A stretch of DNA of 39,720 nt from Ruminococcus sp. (GTDB lineage: Bacteria > Bacillota > Clostridia > Oscillospirales > Ruminococcaceae): contig SVNO01000012.1 in NCBI GenBank assembly GCA_015066845.1, positions 1 to 39,720 of the forward strand. Reading direction: 5' to 3'. The translations under genes and the position numbers were made by a program. The notes beneath the pieces are model-generated. The model did not search any database. It was given only the letters and a program-made list of their open reading frames with translations, and had not been told where the DNA came from. Below are positions 17,296 to 24,749 of this stretch, in pieces; position 1 is the stretch's first letter; the number at the start of each line of letters is the position of its first letter.

Positions 17296-18714
17296 ATGGA
17301 CGATTTTTTCAATTTCAACACCAATCAGCCGCAGGACGCTGCGCCAGAAATCTCCATGCCGGAGATGCCGGATGTCATGGACGCGCCCGTGCAGCGCGAC
17401 ATGCCGGAAGAAACGGAAATCCCCGAAATTCCGGAGGAATCCGCAGAAATCGGCGGCGCATTCTACGGCGACCCCCACGCACCCGTACAGCCGCAGCCGA
17501 TACAGTACCAGTATGTTCCGATCGAACCACAGCCCATACCGGTGATGAACCGCCGCATTTACACGATGGCAGCCGTCATTGCCGCGCTGATTTTCCTGCT
17601 CTGTCTGTTCTGCATCGGTTCCGACCTGCTGCACGGTGTTCTGACGGATACACCGGTGGTGAAGGAGGTCATCATTTCCCAGCAGCCCAAACCGGAGCTG
17701 GATCCGGAGGATGAAAACGTTGCGCCGGACGGCACCTATACCGTGCGCGGCATTGCGGAGCTTGTCAAGCCCTCAATTGTGGAAATCTACACATTTTCGG
17801 ATGATTCTTTTTCCGACAAGGCATTGAGTGGTACAGGTTCGGGCGTGATCATCTCGGAGGACGGGTACATCATCACCAACGCGCATGTGGTAGATGGTGT
17901 GACGTTCATGGTCGTTCTGGAGGATGAGAGTGAGCATGAGGCGCAGCTCATCGGCAGTGACGCAAAAACCGACCTTGCCGTGCTCAAAATCGAGGCTGAA
18001 GAGCTTTCGGCGGCAGTACTGGGGGATTCGGATGAAGTCTATGTCGGTGAGAACGTCGTTGCCATCGGCAATCCTGCCGGACTGACGGGCACTGTAACGC
18101 AGGGCATCGTATCGGCAGTGGACAGACAGGTACGCGCGGAGAGCAATGCATTTGTCATGAGCTGCATTCAGACGGACGCAGCAATCAGTCCGGGCAATTC
18201 CGGCGGTGCATTGGTGAACATGTACGGGCAGGTCATTGGCATTACCTCCTCGAAATACGCAGCCAACTACATGACGGGCAATGCTTATGAGGGCTTGGGA
18301 TTTGCCATTACCATCAATCAGGCACTTCCGATCGTGGAAGATCTGATCGCACAGGGCTATGTATCCGGACGCTTCCGCATTGGCATCACGTTCCTTGAAA
18401 TTGGCACGGAAATGGGCGGATACGTCTACGAACAGGAAACCGGAAAGCCGCTGCCGGATGGTGTACAGGGACTTTGGGTGCAGGAAATCAGCGAGGACTG
18501 CGACATTTCCAATACCGAGCTTGCGCCGTATGATTTCATTATTTCAATGAACGGTGTGGATGTAGACAGTTATGACACTGTACTGGAAGTACTGGACGGT
18601 TTCGAGGGCGGTGACACGGTAACGGCAGAATGTGCAAGAATCGAGGAGGACGAGAGTATCACTTATTTTGAGATTTCGTTCCTGCTGGAGGAAGATACTT
18701 CTGGTAATTACTAA
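17296..18714 (+). CDS. htrA: Membrane-anchored HtrA/DegP-type serine protease with PDZ domain
   Basis: Surface protease that degrades misfolded exported proteins. 472 residues: acidic, Pro/Glu-rich cytoplasmic region (1-85), one membrane helix (about 88-108), trypsin-like domain with His 197 (TNAHVVDG), Asp 226 (KTDLAVLKI) and Ser 302 (SPGNSGGALVN), then one PDZ domain (about 375-465). The long N-terminal tail is typical of Gram-positive HtrA. ATG 17296 has GAAAGGA 8 bases upstream; the earlier ATG at 17245 is part of the preceding terminator hairpin. Position after a two-component system suggests induction by envelope stress. Confidence 0.95.
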   Translation: MDDFFNFNTNQPQDAAPEISMPEMPDVMDAPVQRDMPEETEIPEIPEESAEIGGAFYGDPHAPVQPQPIQYQYVPIEPQPIPVMNRRIYTMAAVIAALIFLLCLFCIGSDLLHGVLTDTPVVKEVIISQQPKPELDPEDENVAPDGTYTVRGIAELVKPSIVEIYTFSDDSFSDKALSGTGSGVIISEDGYIITNAHVVDGVTFMVVLEDESEHEAQLIGSDAKTDLAVLKIEAEELSAAVLGDSDEVYVGENVVAIGNPAGLTGTVTQGIVSAVDRQVRAESNAFVMSCIQTDAAISPGNSGGALVNMYGQVIGITSSKYAANYMTGNAYEGLGFAITINQALPIVEDLIAQGYVSGRFRIGITFLEIGTEMGGYVYEQETGKPLPDGVQGLWVQEISEDCDISNTELAPYDFIISMNGVDVDSYDTVLEVLDGFEGGDTVTAECARIEEDESITYFEISFLLEEDTSGNY

Positions 18715-18739
18715 GAAAACCACCGCACAAGACATAGAG

Positions 18740-18764
18740 CAGCTCCGCTTTGCAGCGGAGCTGT
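18740..18764. repeat. Left copy of a 25-base direct repeat flanking element A (hairpin)
   Basis: CAGCTCCGCTTTGCAGCGGAGC followed by TGT, identical to 18989-19013. It is itself a hairpin (GCTCCGCT-TTGC-AGCGGAGC) of the intrinsic-terminator type after htrA. Confidence 0.8.
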
Positions 18765-18988
18765 CAGCTTGTAGAAAAAGTCTTTTTCTGGGGTTGGCAC
18801 CCCTGTAACTGCCCCCACCCCAACCCCTCCCCCAAAGGGGGAGGGGCTATTTTTCGGGGACTTCGCTGTACAGCCCGTCCCCTCTGCTTCACTTTGTTCA
18901 GCATCTCCCCGCCCCGCGGGGAGTCACCCGAACCCCTTGTGCGGAGCTATCGCTCCGCGTTTGATTTTAGGTTTTTCGACAGACAGAC
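18765..18988 (+). mobile_element. MITE-like element, copy A (224 bp)
   Basis: Left end CAGCTTGTAGAAAAAGTC and right end GGTTTTTCGACAGACAGA form terminal inverted repeats around TGTCGAAAAA. Inside is a G/C-rich body with CCCCTCCCCCAAAGGGGGAG hairpin, a CGGGGAC segment and GCGGAGC-TATC-GCTCCGC. Copies B (21473) and C (24567) share both ends and most of the body. No coding capacity, so it would need a transposase in trans. Flanked by a perfect 25-base direct repeat. Confidence 0.7.
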
Positions 18989-19013
18989 AGCTCCGCTTTG
19001 CAGCGGAGCTGTT
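18989..19013. repeat. Right copy of the 25-base direct repeat; probable terminator
   Basis: Same hairpin as 18740-18764, followed on the plus strand by TGTGTTTTAT. It nearly touches the stop codon of the convergent cellulase gene. Confidence 0.75.
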
Positions 19014-19018
19014 GTGTT

Positions 19019-21343
19019 TTATACCGGGAAGTTCTTGACAAGTCCGATTGTGAATTTCAGGATGTTCAGTGCATCCGTTGTTGTCGGTTTCTTGTCAAGG
19101 TCAACGTCTGCATTGACCATGCCCTGTTCCGTAATAGGTGTACCTGCAAGCAGGTTCTGTGTCAGTACAAGCACATCCACGATGGTGACTTCACCGTCAC
19201 AGTTGACATCGCCATAGCCTACTTCCGGTTCATCCGGCTCTGCGGTAGTCGTGGGCGGTTCTGTGGTGGTCGGCTCGGTCGTGGACGGCTCTGTGGTAGT
19301 CGGCTCAGTCGGGGTAGGTGTTACAGGGGGCTTTGCACTTGCATTGCCATCCGCTGTAGTACCGTCCGGCTCTGTGCCGTAGTACAGCTCACCATCAATA
19401 TAAACCGGAATGTTCTTGGTCACGATGGTATCCGTGCTGTCAATGCCCAAAAGCTCCTCGTTGGAGAAGTCATTGGATGCATCCCAGCCCTTGCCGTAAT
19501 TCGGTACGATCAATGCCAGAAGCAGTTCGCACTGCTGTCTGCCCTCGGAAACCGGAAGTGCTGCACGACCGTCGGGATAAGTTACTTCTACATAGTATAC
19601 ATCGCCGTCATACTTCTGCGGCTTGGAAACAGTGGGAGTCGCTACGCCCTCGGATGCATACATTGCCGCCTGATCACGATCAACACGGATTTCTACCGCT
19701 GTCGGATCATAACCTGCTGCAGCCAGCTCGGAGAGGTCCATGTAATAACGGTAGGATACATTGTCCACAACTCTTGCCGGCCATGCGGTATGGTTGGTCA
19801 GCTTCAGGCTCAGCGTAACGCCGCCGTCCGTAAGATCCTTGAGCTGTGTTTCCACATAAATCTCAGGGCCGTCGTGCTGCTCAGGTTCGGGGAAATTCGG
19901 GTCGGTTTCGCCGCCGTATACGTCTACCATCTTGCACAGCAGTGCGGTCAGACCTGCATTGTAGTCGTCCGCTACCTCGTTGTTGATGTAGTTCTGACGG
20001 TCGTCCTCATAGCTGCCGTCCTCGTTCGGGCCGCCGGCAAGTGCACCGTACAGAATGTGGCGGTTGGTTTCCGGTACGGCAAGGTCGTTTTTCCAGCTGC
20101 CGTGTGCGGTTCTGTGGTGGGGATTCTTCGGGTAATTGTCGCCGAAGCCTACCATGTAGCTCATATTCAGCGGATTGTCGCCGAGTACATAGTCGATCTG
20201 TTCCTTGTAGTACTCCTCATAATCGGAAGTATCCTTGTCCTTGAGGATGGTATCGCTTGCAACTGCTGCAAGGAATCCGGCATTCAGCGGATAACGCAGA
20301 CAGCCCCATGTGGTATTCCAGCGCATACCGCCTTCCAGCTCCTTGACCTCGTATGTCCAGTAATCAAGGTGCTTTTTCACATGGTTGATATAGGTAGCGT
20401 CATTGGTATTGATGGCATAGAGCAGCATTGCGCCCTGCATGGTATCATCCCAGCAGTGTGACCATGTGTACTTGAGAATATCCTGTCCCAGCTCCTTGTC
20501 CAGATTCGGAATGTAGCTCGTTGCCTTGTCCAGATATGCCTTATCGCCGGTAGCGATGTACAGCCAGTTGGAAGAATAGAACAGCTCGTCATAGAAATGG
20601 CTGGAGCGATAGAAACCGGACGCGTTGCTGTCATTGTACACCGCATCACTTTTTGATGCGTCTGCAAGCTTGAAAATATTTTCCGCTGCGGCAAGGTAGC
20701 CCTCGCGCTTTGCATCATCCACTCTGCCGTCCAATGCACAATAGCCGGCTGCCAGTGCAGCTGCCATACCACCGAATACTGCGGAGCAGCCATCGGATGC
20801 CTTCAGGGATGCACGGGATGCAGCATAGGAATTACCCTGTTCTGCCATACCGTATTCATACATCTCAACGGGGCCCCACCATGTATGGTCAAGTGTACCG
20901 TTGCCGACCTGGAATACTACCTCGTCACCCTGGTCACAGGCTGCCAGATAATCCATGACAAATTCCAGATTATTGACATAGTTCTCCATCTCGCCGATTT
21001 TTTCCAGACCATCGGGATACTGATAGAGTCCCCAAGCCATCATGGACGCGGTGAATGCCATGGGCAGATTGAATTTCACATGGTCGCCGGCATCGTACCA
21101 ACCACCCTGGATCTCGTCAATCATGGTAGCATCGGCTTTCCATTCCACTCGGTTCCACTCCGGCAGCGGGCCTGCCTGCTGGCATTCATAGAAGAACAGA
21201 TCCATCTGGAGTGCTTCGGCGTAATTGGGATTCTCTGCTGCCTCGACCGTGTTGTTCTGTACTGCATCGGCAAAACCGGCTGCACCCAGAGAAGCGGCGA
21301 GCATCACAGCAGAAACGATCCCTCCTGTAATTTTCTTCAGCAT
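19019..21343 (-). CDS. Secreted GH9 endoglucanase with CBM3 and type I dockerin (cellulosomal)
   Basis: Cellulose-degrading enzyme of 774 residues. Signal peptide (1-28); GH9 catalytic domain (about 38-475) with GGWYDAGDHVKFNLP (nucleophilic-water Asp residues), NYPKNPHHRTAHGSW and NNEVADDYNAG (acid Glu near 456); CBM3, probably subtype c, about 488-640, which in this architecture makes the enzyme processive; a Pro/Thr/Glu linker about 670-705; and a dockerin (GDVNCDGEVTIVDVLVLTQN and ADVDLDKKPTTTDALNILKF) with two Ca-binding loops that bind a cohesin on a scaffoldin. ATG 21343 has AGAGGAG 7 bases upstream; ATG 21349 is too close to it. Monocistronic, with a cre/LacI-like operator. Confidence 0.96.
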   Translation of the reverse strand: MLKKITGGIVSAVMLAASLGAAGFADAVQNNTVEAAENPNYAEALQMDLFFYECQQAGPLPEWNRVEWKADATMIDEIQGGWYDAGDHVKFNLPMAFTASMMAWGLYQYPDGLEKIGEMENYVNNLEFVMDYLAACDQGDEVVFQVGNGTLDHTWWGPVEMYEYGMAEQGNSYAASRASLKASDGCSAVFGGMAAALAAGYCALDGRVDDAKREGYLAAAENIFKLADASKSDAVYNDSNASGFYRSSHFYDELFYSSNWLYIATGDKAYLDKATSYIPNLDKELGQDILKYTWSHCWDDTMQGAMLLYAINTNDATYINHVKKHLDYWTYEVKELEGGMRWNTTWGCLRYPLNAGFLAAVASDTILKDKDTSDYEEYYKEQIDYVLGDNPLNMSYMVGFGDNYPKNPHHRTAHGSWKNDLAVPETNRHILYGALAGGPNEDGSYEDDRQNYINNEVADDYNAGLTALLCKMVDVYGGETDPNFPEPEQHDGPEIYVETQLKDLTDGGVTLSLKLTNHTAWPARVVDNVSYRYYMDLSELAAAGYDPTAVEIRVDRDQAAMYASEGVATPTVSKPQKYDGDVYYVEVTYPDGRAALPVSEGRQQCELLLALIVPNYGKGWDASNDFSNEELLGIDSTDTIVTKNIPVYIDGELYYGTEPDGTTADGNASAKPPVTPTPTEPTTTEPSTTEPTTTEPPTTTAEPDEPEVGYGDVNCDGEVTIVDVLVLTQNLLAGTPITEQGMVNADVDLDKKPTTTDALNILKFTIGLVKNFPV

Positions 21344-21391
21344 AAACATACTCCTCTCATAATTGTACGGACAGATAATCGCAGACTCTGA

Positions 21392-21405
21392 CCGAAACGT
21401 TTACA
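21392..21405. promoter_or_regulatory. cre/LacI-family-like operator of the cellulase gene
   Basis: Minus strand TGTAAACGTTTCGG, matching the first eleven positions of the Firmicute cre pattern TGWAARCGYTWWCW and centred on the palindrome AAACGTTT, about 10 bases after the -10. Suggests carbon-source repression by CcpA or a LacI-type regulator. Confidence 0.5.
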
Positions 21406-21414
21406 GATACTTTC

Positions 21415-21443
21415 ATTATGCCATAATTTGTTCAAAAAGTCAA
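21415..21443 (-). promoter_or_regulatory. Promoter of the GH9 gene
   Basis: Minus strand TTGACT (21438-21443), 17 bases, CATAAT (21415-21420). Confidence 0.75.
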
Positions 21444-21472
21444 GGGCAATACCGCACAAAGAACAGTGCATC
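21444..21472. repeat. Left part of a dispersed hairpin element interrupted by copy B
   Basis: GGGCAATACCGCACAAAGAA then CAGTGCATC equals 10945-10973 next to enolase. The expected continuation (ATTTGCTG...TTTTTTCGTCAG) resumes at 21736 after the MITE-like insertion, as compared with ATTCGCTG...TTTTTCGTCAG at 10982-11003. Confidence 0.65.
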
Positions 21473-21725
21473 AGTTTGTCGAAAAAGTCTTTTTTCAGGG
21501 GTTAGCCCCCTGTAACTGCCCCCACTCTGTCAATGTCATCAACTTTAGGAAAGTTGTGCAAAGCTTGTCCCACCCCCTGCCCCCTCCCAAAGGGAGGGGG
21601 ATTATGGGAGGCGGCTGCGCCCCTTGGAATCCCGCTTAAGTTGATGACATTGCCCACTCCGTGAGGAGTCACCCGAACCCCTTTTGCGGAACTCCGCGTT
21701 TGATTTCAGGTTTTTCGACAGACTG
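21473..21725 (+). mobile_element. MITE-like element, copy B (253 bp), inserted in a hairpin repeat
   Basis: Ends AGTTTGTCGAAAAAGTC and GGTTTTTCGACAGACTG. Exactly flanked by the 9-base direct repeat CAGTGCATC (21464-21472 and 21726-21734), as expected for a target-site duplication. Inside, CAATGTCATCAACTT (21531-21545) and AAGTTGATGACATTG (21638-21652) form a perfect 15-base inverted repeat absent from copies A and C, suggesting a nested rearrangement. Confidence 0.75.
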
Positions 21726-21766
21726 CAGTGCATCCGATTTGCTGCGTTTTTTCGTCAGGTTGAACA

Positions 21767-21813
21767 AAAATTCCGCAGGCATCCTATCGTATAGCAAGGA
21801 ATTTTTGGGCAGG
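21767..21813 (-). terminator. Possible terminator after the DUF896 gene
   Basis: AAAAATTCC and GGAATTTTT are inverted copies about 27 bases apart; on the minus strand the second arm ends in TTTTTG. Weak because the stem is A/T-rich. Confidence 0.4.
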
Positions 21814-21843
21814 ATGACGAGGGCAATCCGGCAAAGATGATGT

Positions 21844-22038
21844 TCATTTCAGCTTCCGCTTGTTTCCCTGCTCGTCCATGATATAGGTATTGTCAAGCTG
21901 CGCACGGAGATTACGCAGAAAACCGGCGCGGTATTCTTCGCGCAGCTGTGCCTGTTCCGCACGTTCTGTCTCCGTCAGTCCCTCCGCTTTCGCTTTTTTC
22001 GCCAGTGCATTGATGCGGTCCAGCTTTTGCTGTTCCAT
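21844..22038 (-). CDS. DUF896 (YnzC-like) small protein
   Basis: A 64-residue cytoplasmic protein with the DUF896 signature: MEQQKLDRINALAKKAKAEG, LTETERAEQAQLREEYRAGF and the basic C-terminus DEQGNKRKLK. The Bacillus homologue YnzC is encoded next to the SOS gene yneA (sosA operon), but no such neighbour is here, and the molecular function is not established. ATG 22038 has GAGG 8 bases upstream; a GTG three codons earlier is within the SD. A complete, normal-looking gene with ordinary codon use, transcribed divergently from an sRNA candidate. Confidence 0.92.
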   Translation of the reverse strand: MEQQKLDRINALAKKAKAEGLTETERAEQAQLREEYRAGFLRNLRAQLDNTYIMDEQGNKRKLK

Positions 22039-22063
22039 GGGATTCACCTCATTTCTTTTACCA

Positions 22064-22100
22064 ACCCCAGAAAAAAGACTTTTTTCTGCAAGCTGTGAAA
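22064..22100 (-). repeat. Fragment of the MITE-like family left end
   Basis: Minus strand CAGCTTGCAGAAAAAAGTCT then TTTTTCTGGGGTTGG, close to the first ~35 bases of copies A-C. Only one end is present, so it is a decayed copy. Confidence 0.5.
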
Positions 22101-22127
22101 TTCAAGAATTCTTAAAGGTTAGTGTGC

Positions 22128-22133
22128 TATAAT
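22128..22133 (+). promoter_or_regulatory. Extended -10 promoter of sRNA-2
   Basis: TGC-TATAAT, an extended -10, with no good -35 at 17 bases. Confidence 0.6.
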
Positions 22134-22139
22134 AAAGTT

Positions 22140-22244
22140 GGTTAAGGTGATACATTTACATGGTATTTCCTTAGTAATCCCCCCTAAAATTCCCCCTTAT
22201 TTTATCTCTCTTTGCGGTGCCTGCATTTGGGCACCATTTTTTTT
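22140..22244 (+). ncRNA. Candidate small RNA (family 'GGTGATAC', copy 2)
   Basis: About 105 nt. The 5' hairpin GGTGATAC-N9-GTATTTCC repeats that of sRNA-1 (10697) with one mispair. It is followed by an unstructured pyrimidine-rich stretch with CCCCCC and CCCCC runs (22169-22197), then terminator GGTGCC-TGCATTTG-GGCACC-ATTTTTTTT (22216-22244). C-runs of this sort pair with Shine-Dalgarno sequences in known Gram-positive sRNAs. No ORF with an SD. Confidence 0.6.
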
Positions 22245-22267
22245 GGAATATCGGGGGGGATTACTTG

Positions 22268-22984
22268 TTATCTGCCGCCAAGACGCACTACAGTCTGCAA
22301 TGCAAGCTCCATCATTGCGGTGAAGCCTGTCTGCCGTTCCTGTGCGGTGGTGAATTTTCCGTCAAGCGGGCAGTCGGACACGGTACAGATGCACAGTGCT
22401 TCTTTACCGGCACGGGCTGCGTTCAAATAGAGTCCGGCAGATTCCATCTCGATGCCGAGAACATTCATTTTTCTCCATTCTGCGAGAGAATTTGCGTCAT
22501 CATAGAACGTGTCCGAGGACAGGAGATTGCCCACGCGCACGGACATTTGCAAGGTCTGTGCAGTTTCTGCCGCCGCAGAAAGCAGGCGGTAGGAGGCAAT
22601 GGGGGCATAGGTGCCGGGGAGCTTGTACTGTGCAGCAAAATTGGAATTGGTGCAGGCTGCCTGACCGAGAATCACATCACGCAGTTCTACTTCCGGCGCG
22701 ACAGCACCTGCCGTACCGATGCGGATAATTGCCTGCACGTCAAATTCATGGTACAGCTCGTAGGAATAGATCCCGATGGACGGGATGCCCATACCGCTGC
22801 CCTGTACGGAAACGGGGATGCCGTGGTAAGTGCCGGTATAGCCGAGCATTCCGCGGATCTCGTTGACGCAGGTGGGATTTTCGAGATAGGTTTCGGCGAT
22901 GAATTTCGCGCGCAGCGGATCGCCGGGCATGAGGACAATGGGGGCATAATCGCCCTTGCTGCCTTGAAGATGGGGAGTGGACAT
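22268..22984 (-). CDS. deoD: Purine nucleoside phosphorylase, DeoD type
   Basis: Phosphorolysis of purine (deoxy)nucleosides to base and ribose-1-phosphate in salvage. 238 residues, the standard length of hexameric DeoD. Visible: VLMPGDPLRAKFIAETYLEN (phosphate loop), SVQGSGMGIPSIGIYSYELY, RIGTAGAVAP, and NVLGIEMESAGLYLNA, whose Glu-Met-Glu binds ribose, plus a TVSDCPLDGKFTTAQERQTG segment with the purine-site Asp. SD GGAGG is 7 bases before ATG 22984. It starts 24 bases after the flippase stop, so the two may be cotranscribed without an obvious functional link. Confidence 0.95.
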   Translation of the reverse strand: MSTPHLQGSKGDYAPIVLMPGDPLRAKFIAETYLENPTCVNEIRGMLGYTGTYHGIPVSVQGSGMGIPSIGIYSYELYHEFDVQAIIRIGTAGAVAPEVELRDVILGQAACTNSNFAAQYKLPGTYAPIASYRLLSAAAETAQTLQMSVRVGNLLSSDTFYDDANSLAEWRKMNVLGIEMESAGLYLNAARAGKEALCICTVSDCPLDGKFTTAQERQTGFTAMMELALQTVVRLGGR

Positions 22985-23008
22985 GGGATGACCTCCTTTT
23001 TGGTTGTA

Positions 23009-24436
23009 TTATCCTCTCTTGAGCACTTTCTTCACCGTCTGCAAAATCGCCTGAAAATTGAACACGCACATGAACAGGAGCAGGACGATCTGGAACGGAA
23101 TGATAAAGGACGGCTCAAGGATCGCGGCAAAGCTCATGGCAAACAGAATCACGAGATTCAATGCAAAACGCATATGATGCACCTTGAACGGGATCAGCTT
23201 TCTGGTATCCACAATACGGATGAGGTAGCAGATAAAATAGCTGGCAAAGGTAGCAATCACTGCGCCATGCACACCGAAATGGTAAATCAGAATCGTATTG
23301 AGCACCAGATTTGCCGCCGCTGCCGCCAGACTTGACCAGAAGCTATGTGTGGTTTTCTGGGTGGCTGTGTAGATGCTGCTGAGGAACTGGTTGAAGCTCA
23401 TCAGGAGCACGGCAATAATCAGTACGGGGGTGTACTGGTAGGCACGGGCATATTCCGGATAGACGCTGTAATCAATGAGAATTGCGGACAGGGGCTTGAC
23501 CAGTGCGATCATAAACGCTGCCGCAAGGAACATCAGGGACTGGTACGCGGAGAAAATGCGGTAGTAGAAATTGCTCCTGTCCTTGCTGTTATTTTCAGTA
23601 ATGGCGGACATATTCCACGCCTGAAAGAAAATTGTGGACACCATGGAAATGAGGTTGGGCACTTTGGAGGATGCCTCATAAACGCCGGCTGCGGTTTCAC
23701 CCACATCGGCACTGACGGCAAAGCCGTCCATGTAGCGGACAAAGAGTCTGTCCGAAAAGCCGGTGACGATCCACAGCACGGTGGTAGGAATCATGGGGAT
23801 GGAAAAGCGCAGCATGAGCTTGGTAATTTCATTGTTGTACATGCGCACGTTGAAGAATTTCCAGAGCTTTGCAGTAATCCAGAGGAACACACCGGAGAGG
23901 AAGTCCGAGAGGATGACCGAGAGCATGAAGCCCATGACACCGAGCTGCATGACGGACACAAACAGGACATTGAAGCAAAAGAGTGTTAATGTGGCAATGA
24001 TGCCGTCAAGGGCAAAGAGCCTTACCATACCGCGCGCGCGGACGAACTGGGAGCTGAGCTGGCGGAATGACGAGGCGATAATGTAAATCATCAGATAGAG
24101 CACATAGCCGTTTGCATAGGGCAATAGGGTGAGCATTGGGGAGATGAGGAGCAAGCCGAGCATTCCGGCGGCTTCCGTCAGGCAGGCGGAGGTAAAAATT
24201 TCCGTTTTGTCAAATTCCCTGTCCAGACCATAGCGGATAACGGCTTCAGCGATGGAGAGGGTAACGATGGGAATGATGAAATTCGCCGTATTTTCGAGCA
24301 AAGCCTTGGTGCCATATTCCGCAGAGGGGATATTATGGGTATAGAGCTTATTGAGCAGGAGCAGGAGAATTTTCGAGCCGAATGAACCGATTGCAAAGAC
24401 CAGCGTGTTCATGGCGAGCTGTTTATATTTGTTCAA
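23009..24436 (-). CDS. Polysaccharide biosynthesis flippase (Wzx/MVF-like)
   Basis: 475 residues with about fourteen membrane helices. The N-terminus NTLVFAIGSFGSKILLLLLN and the segment SAEYGTKALLENTANFIIPI are typical of Wzx/RfbX-type exporters, which flip undecaprenyl-linked oligosaccharides. No ATG has an SD; TTG 24436 lies 7 bases after GGAAGG and gives MNKYKQLAMNTLV, so it is chosen over the upstream frame. It may work with the sugar transferase at 6607 and the Wzy-like protein at 1363, though they are far apart. A promoter (TTCCAT-N17-TATAAT) lies upstream. Confidence 0.9.
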   Translation of the reverse strand: MNKYKQLAMNTLVFAIGSFGSKILLLLLNKLYTHNIPSAEYGTKALLENTANFIIPIVTLSIAEAVIRYGLDREFDKTEIFTSACLTEAAGMLGLLLISPMLTLLPYANGYVLYLMIYIIASSFRQLSSQFVRARGMVRLFALDGIIATLTLFCFNVLFVSVMQLGVMGFMLSVILSDFLSGVFLWITAKLWKFFNVRMYNNEITKLMLRFSIPMIPTTVLWIVTGFSDRLFVRYMDGFAVSADVGETAAGVYEASSKVPNLISMVSTIFFQAWNMSAITENNSKDRSNFYYRIFSAYQSLMFLAAAFMIALVKPLSAILIDYSVYPEYARAYQYTPVLIIAVLLMSFNQFLSSIYTATQKTTHSFWSSLAAAAANLVLNTILIYHFGVHGAVIATFASYFICYLIRIVDTRKLIPFKVHHMRFALNLVILFAMSFAAILEPSFIIPFQIVLLLFMCVFNFQAILQTVKKVLKRG

Positions 24437-24499
24437 AGTGAATCCTTCCTTACTGGTGTAATACGTCAGGGCATCCTGTAAAAGATGCTGTACTTTCTT

Positions 24500-24528
24500 A
24501 TTATACCACATTCTGTGAAAAAATGGAA
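24500..24528 (-). promoter_or_regulatory. Promoter of the flippase gene
   Basis: Minus strand TTCCAT (24523-24528), 17 bases, TATAAT (24500-24505). Confidence 0.6.
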
Positions 24529-24566
24529 TACTTTTTGAAAAAATTACAGGCAACACATTATTGTCT

Positions 24567-24733
24567 CGGTCTGTCGAAAAACCTAAAATCAAACGCGGAG
24601 CGATAGCTCCGCAAAAAAGGGGGGGAGGGGACGAAGTCCCCGAAAAATAGCCCCTCCCCCTTTGGGGGAGGGGTTGGGGTGGGGGCAGCCTTGGGGTGCT
24701 AACCCCAGAAATAAGACTTTTTCGACAAGCTGA
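24567..24733 (-). mobile_element. MITE-like element, copy C (167 bp, reverse orientation)
   Basis: On the minus strand it runs from TCAGCTTGTCGAAAAAGTCT to GGTTTTTCGACAGACCG, matching copies A and B at both ends, with the CCCCTCCCCCAAAGGGGGAG hairpin and GCGGAGC-TATC-GCTCCGC. Shorter than A because part of the middle is missing. Flanked by GGCAACACATTATTGTCT (24549-24566) and GGCAATACATTATTGCCT (24734-24751), an 18-base direct repeat with two differences; the right copy is a hairpin at the stop codon of the next gene. Confidence 0.7.
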
Positions 24734-24749
24734 GGCAATACATTATTGC

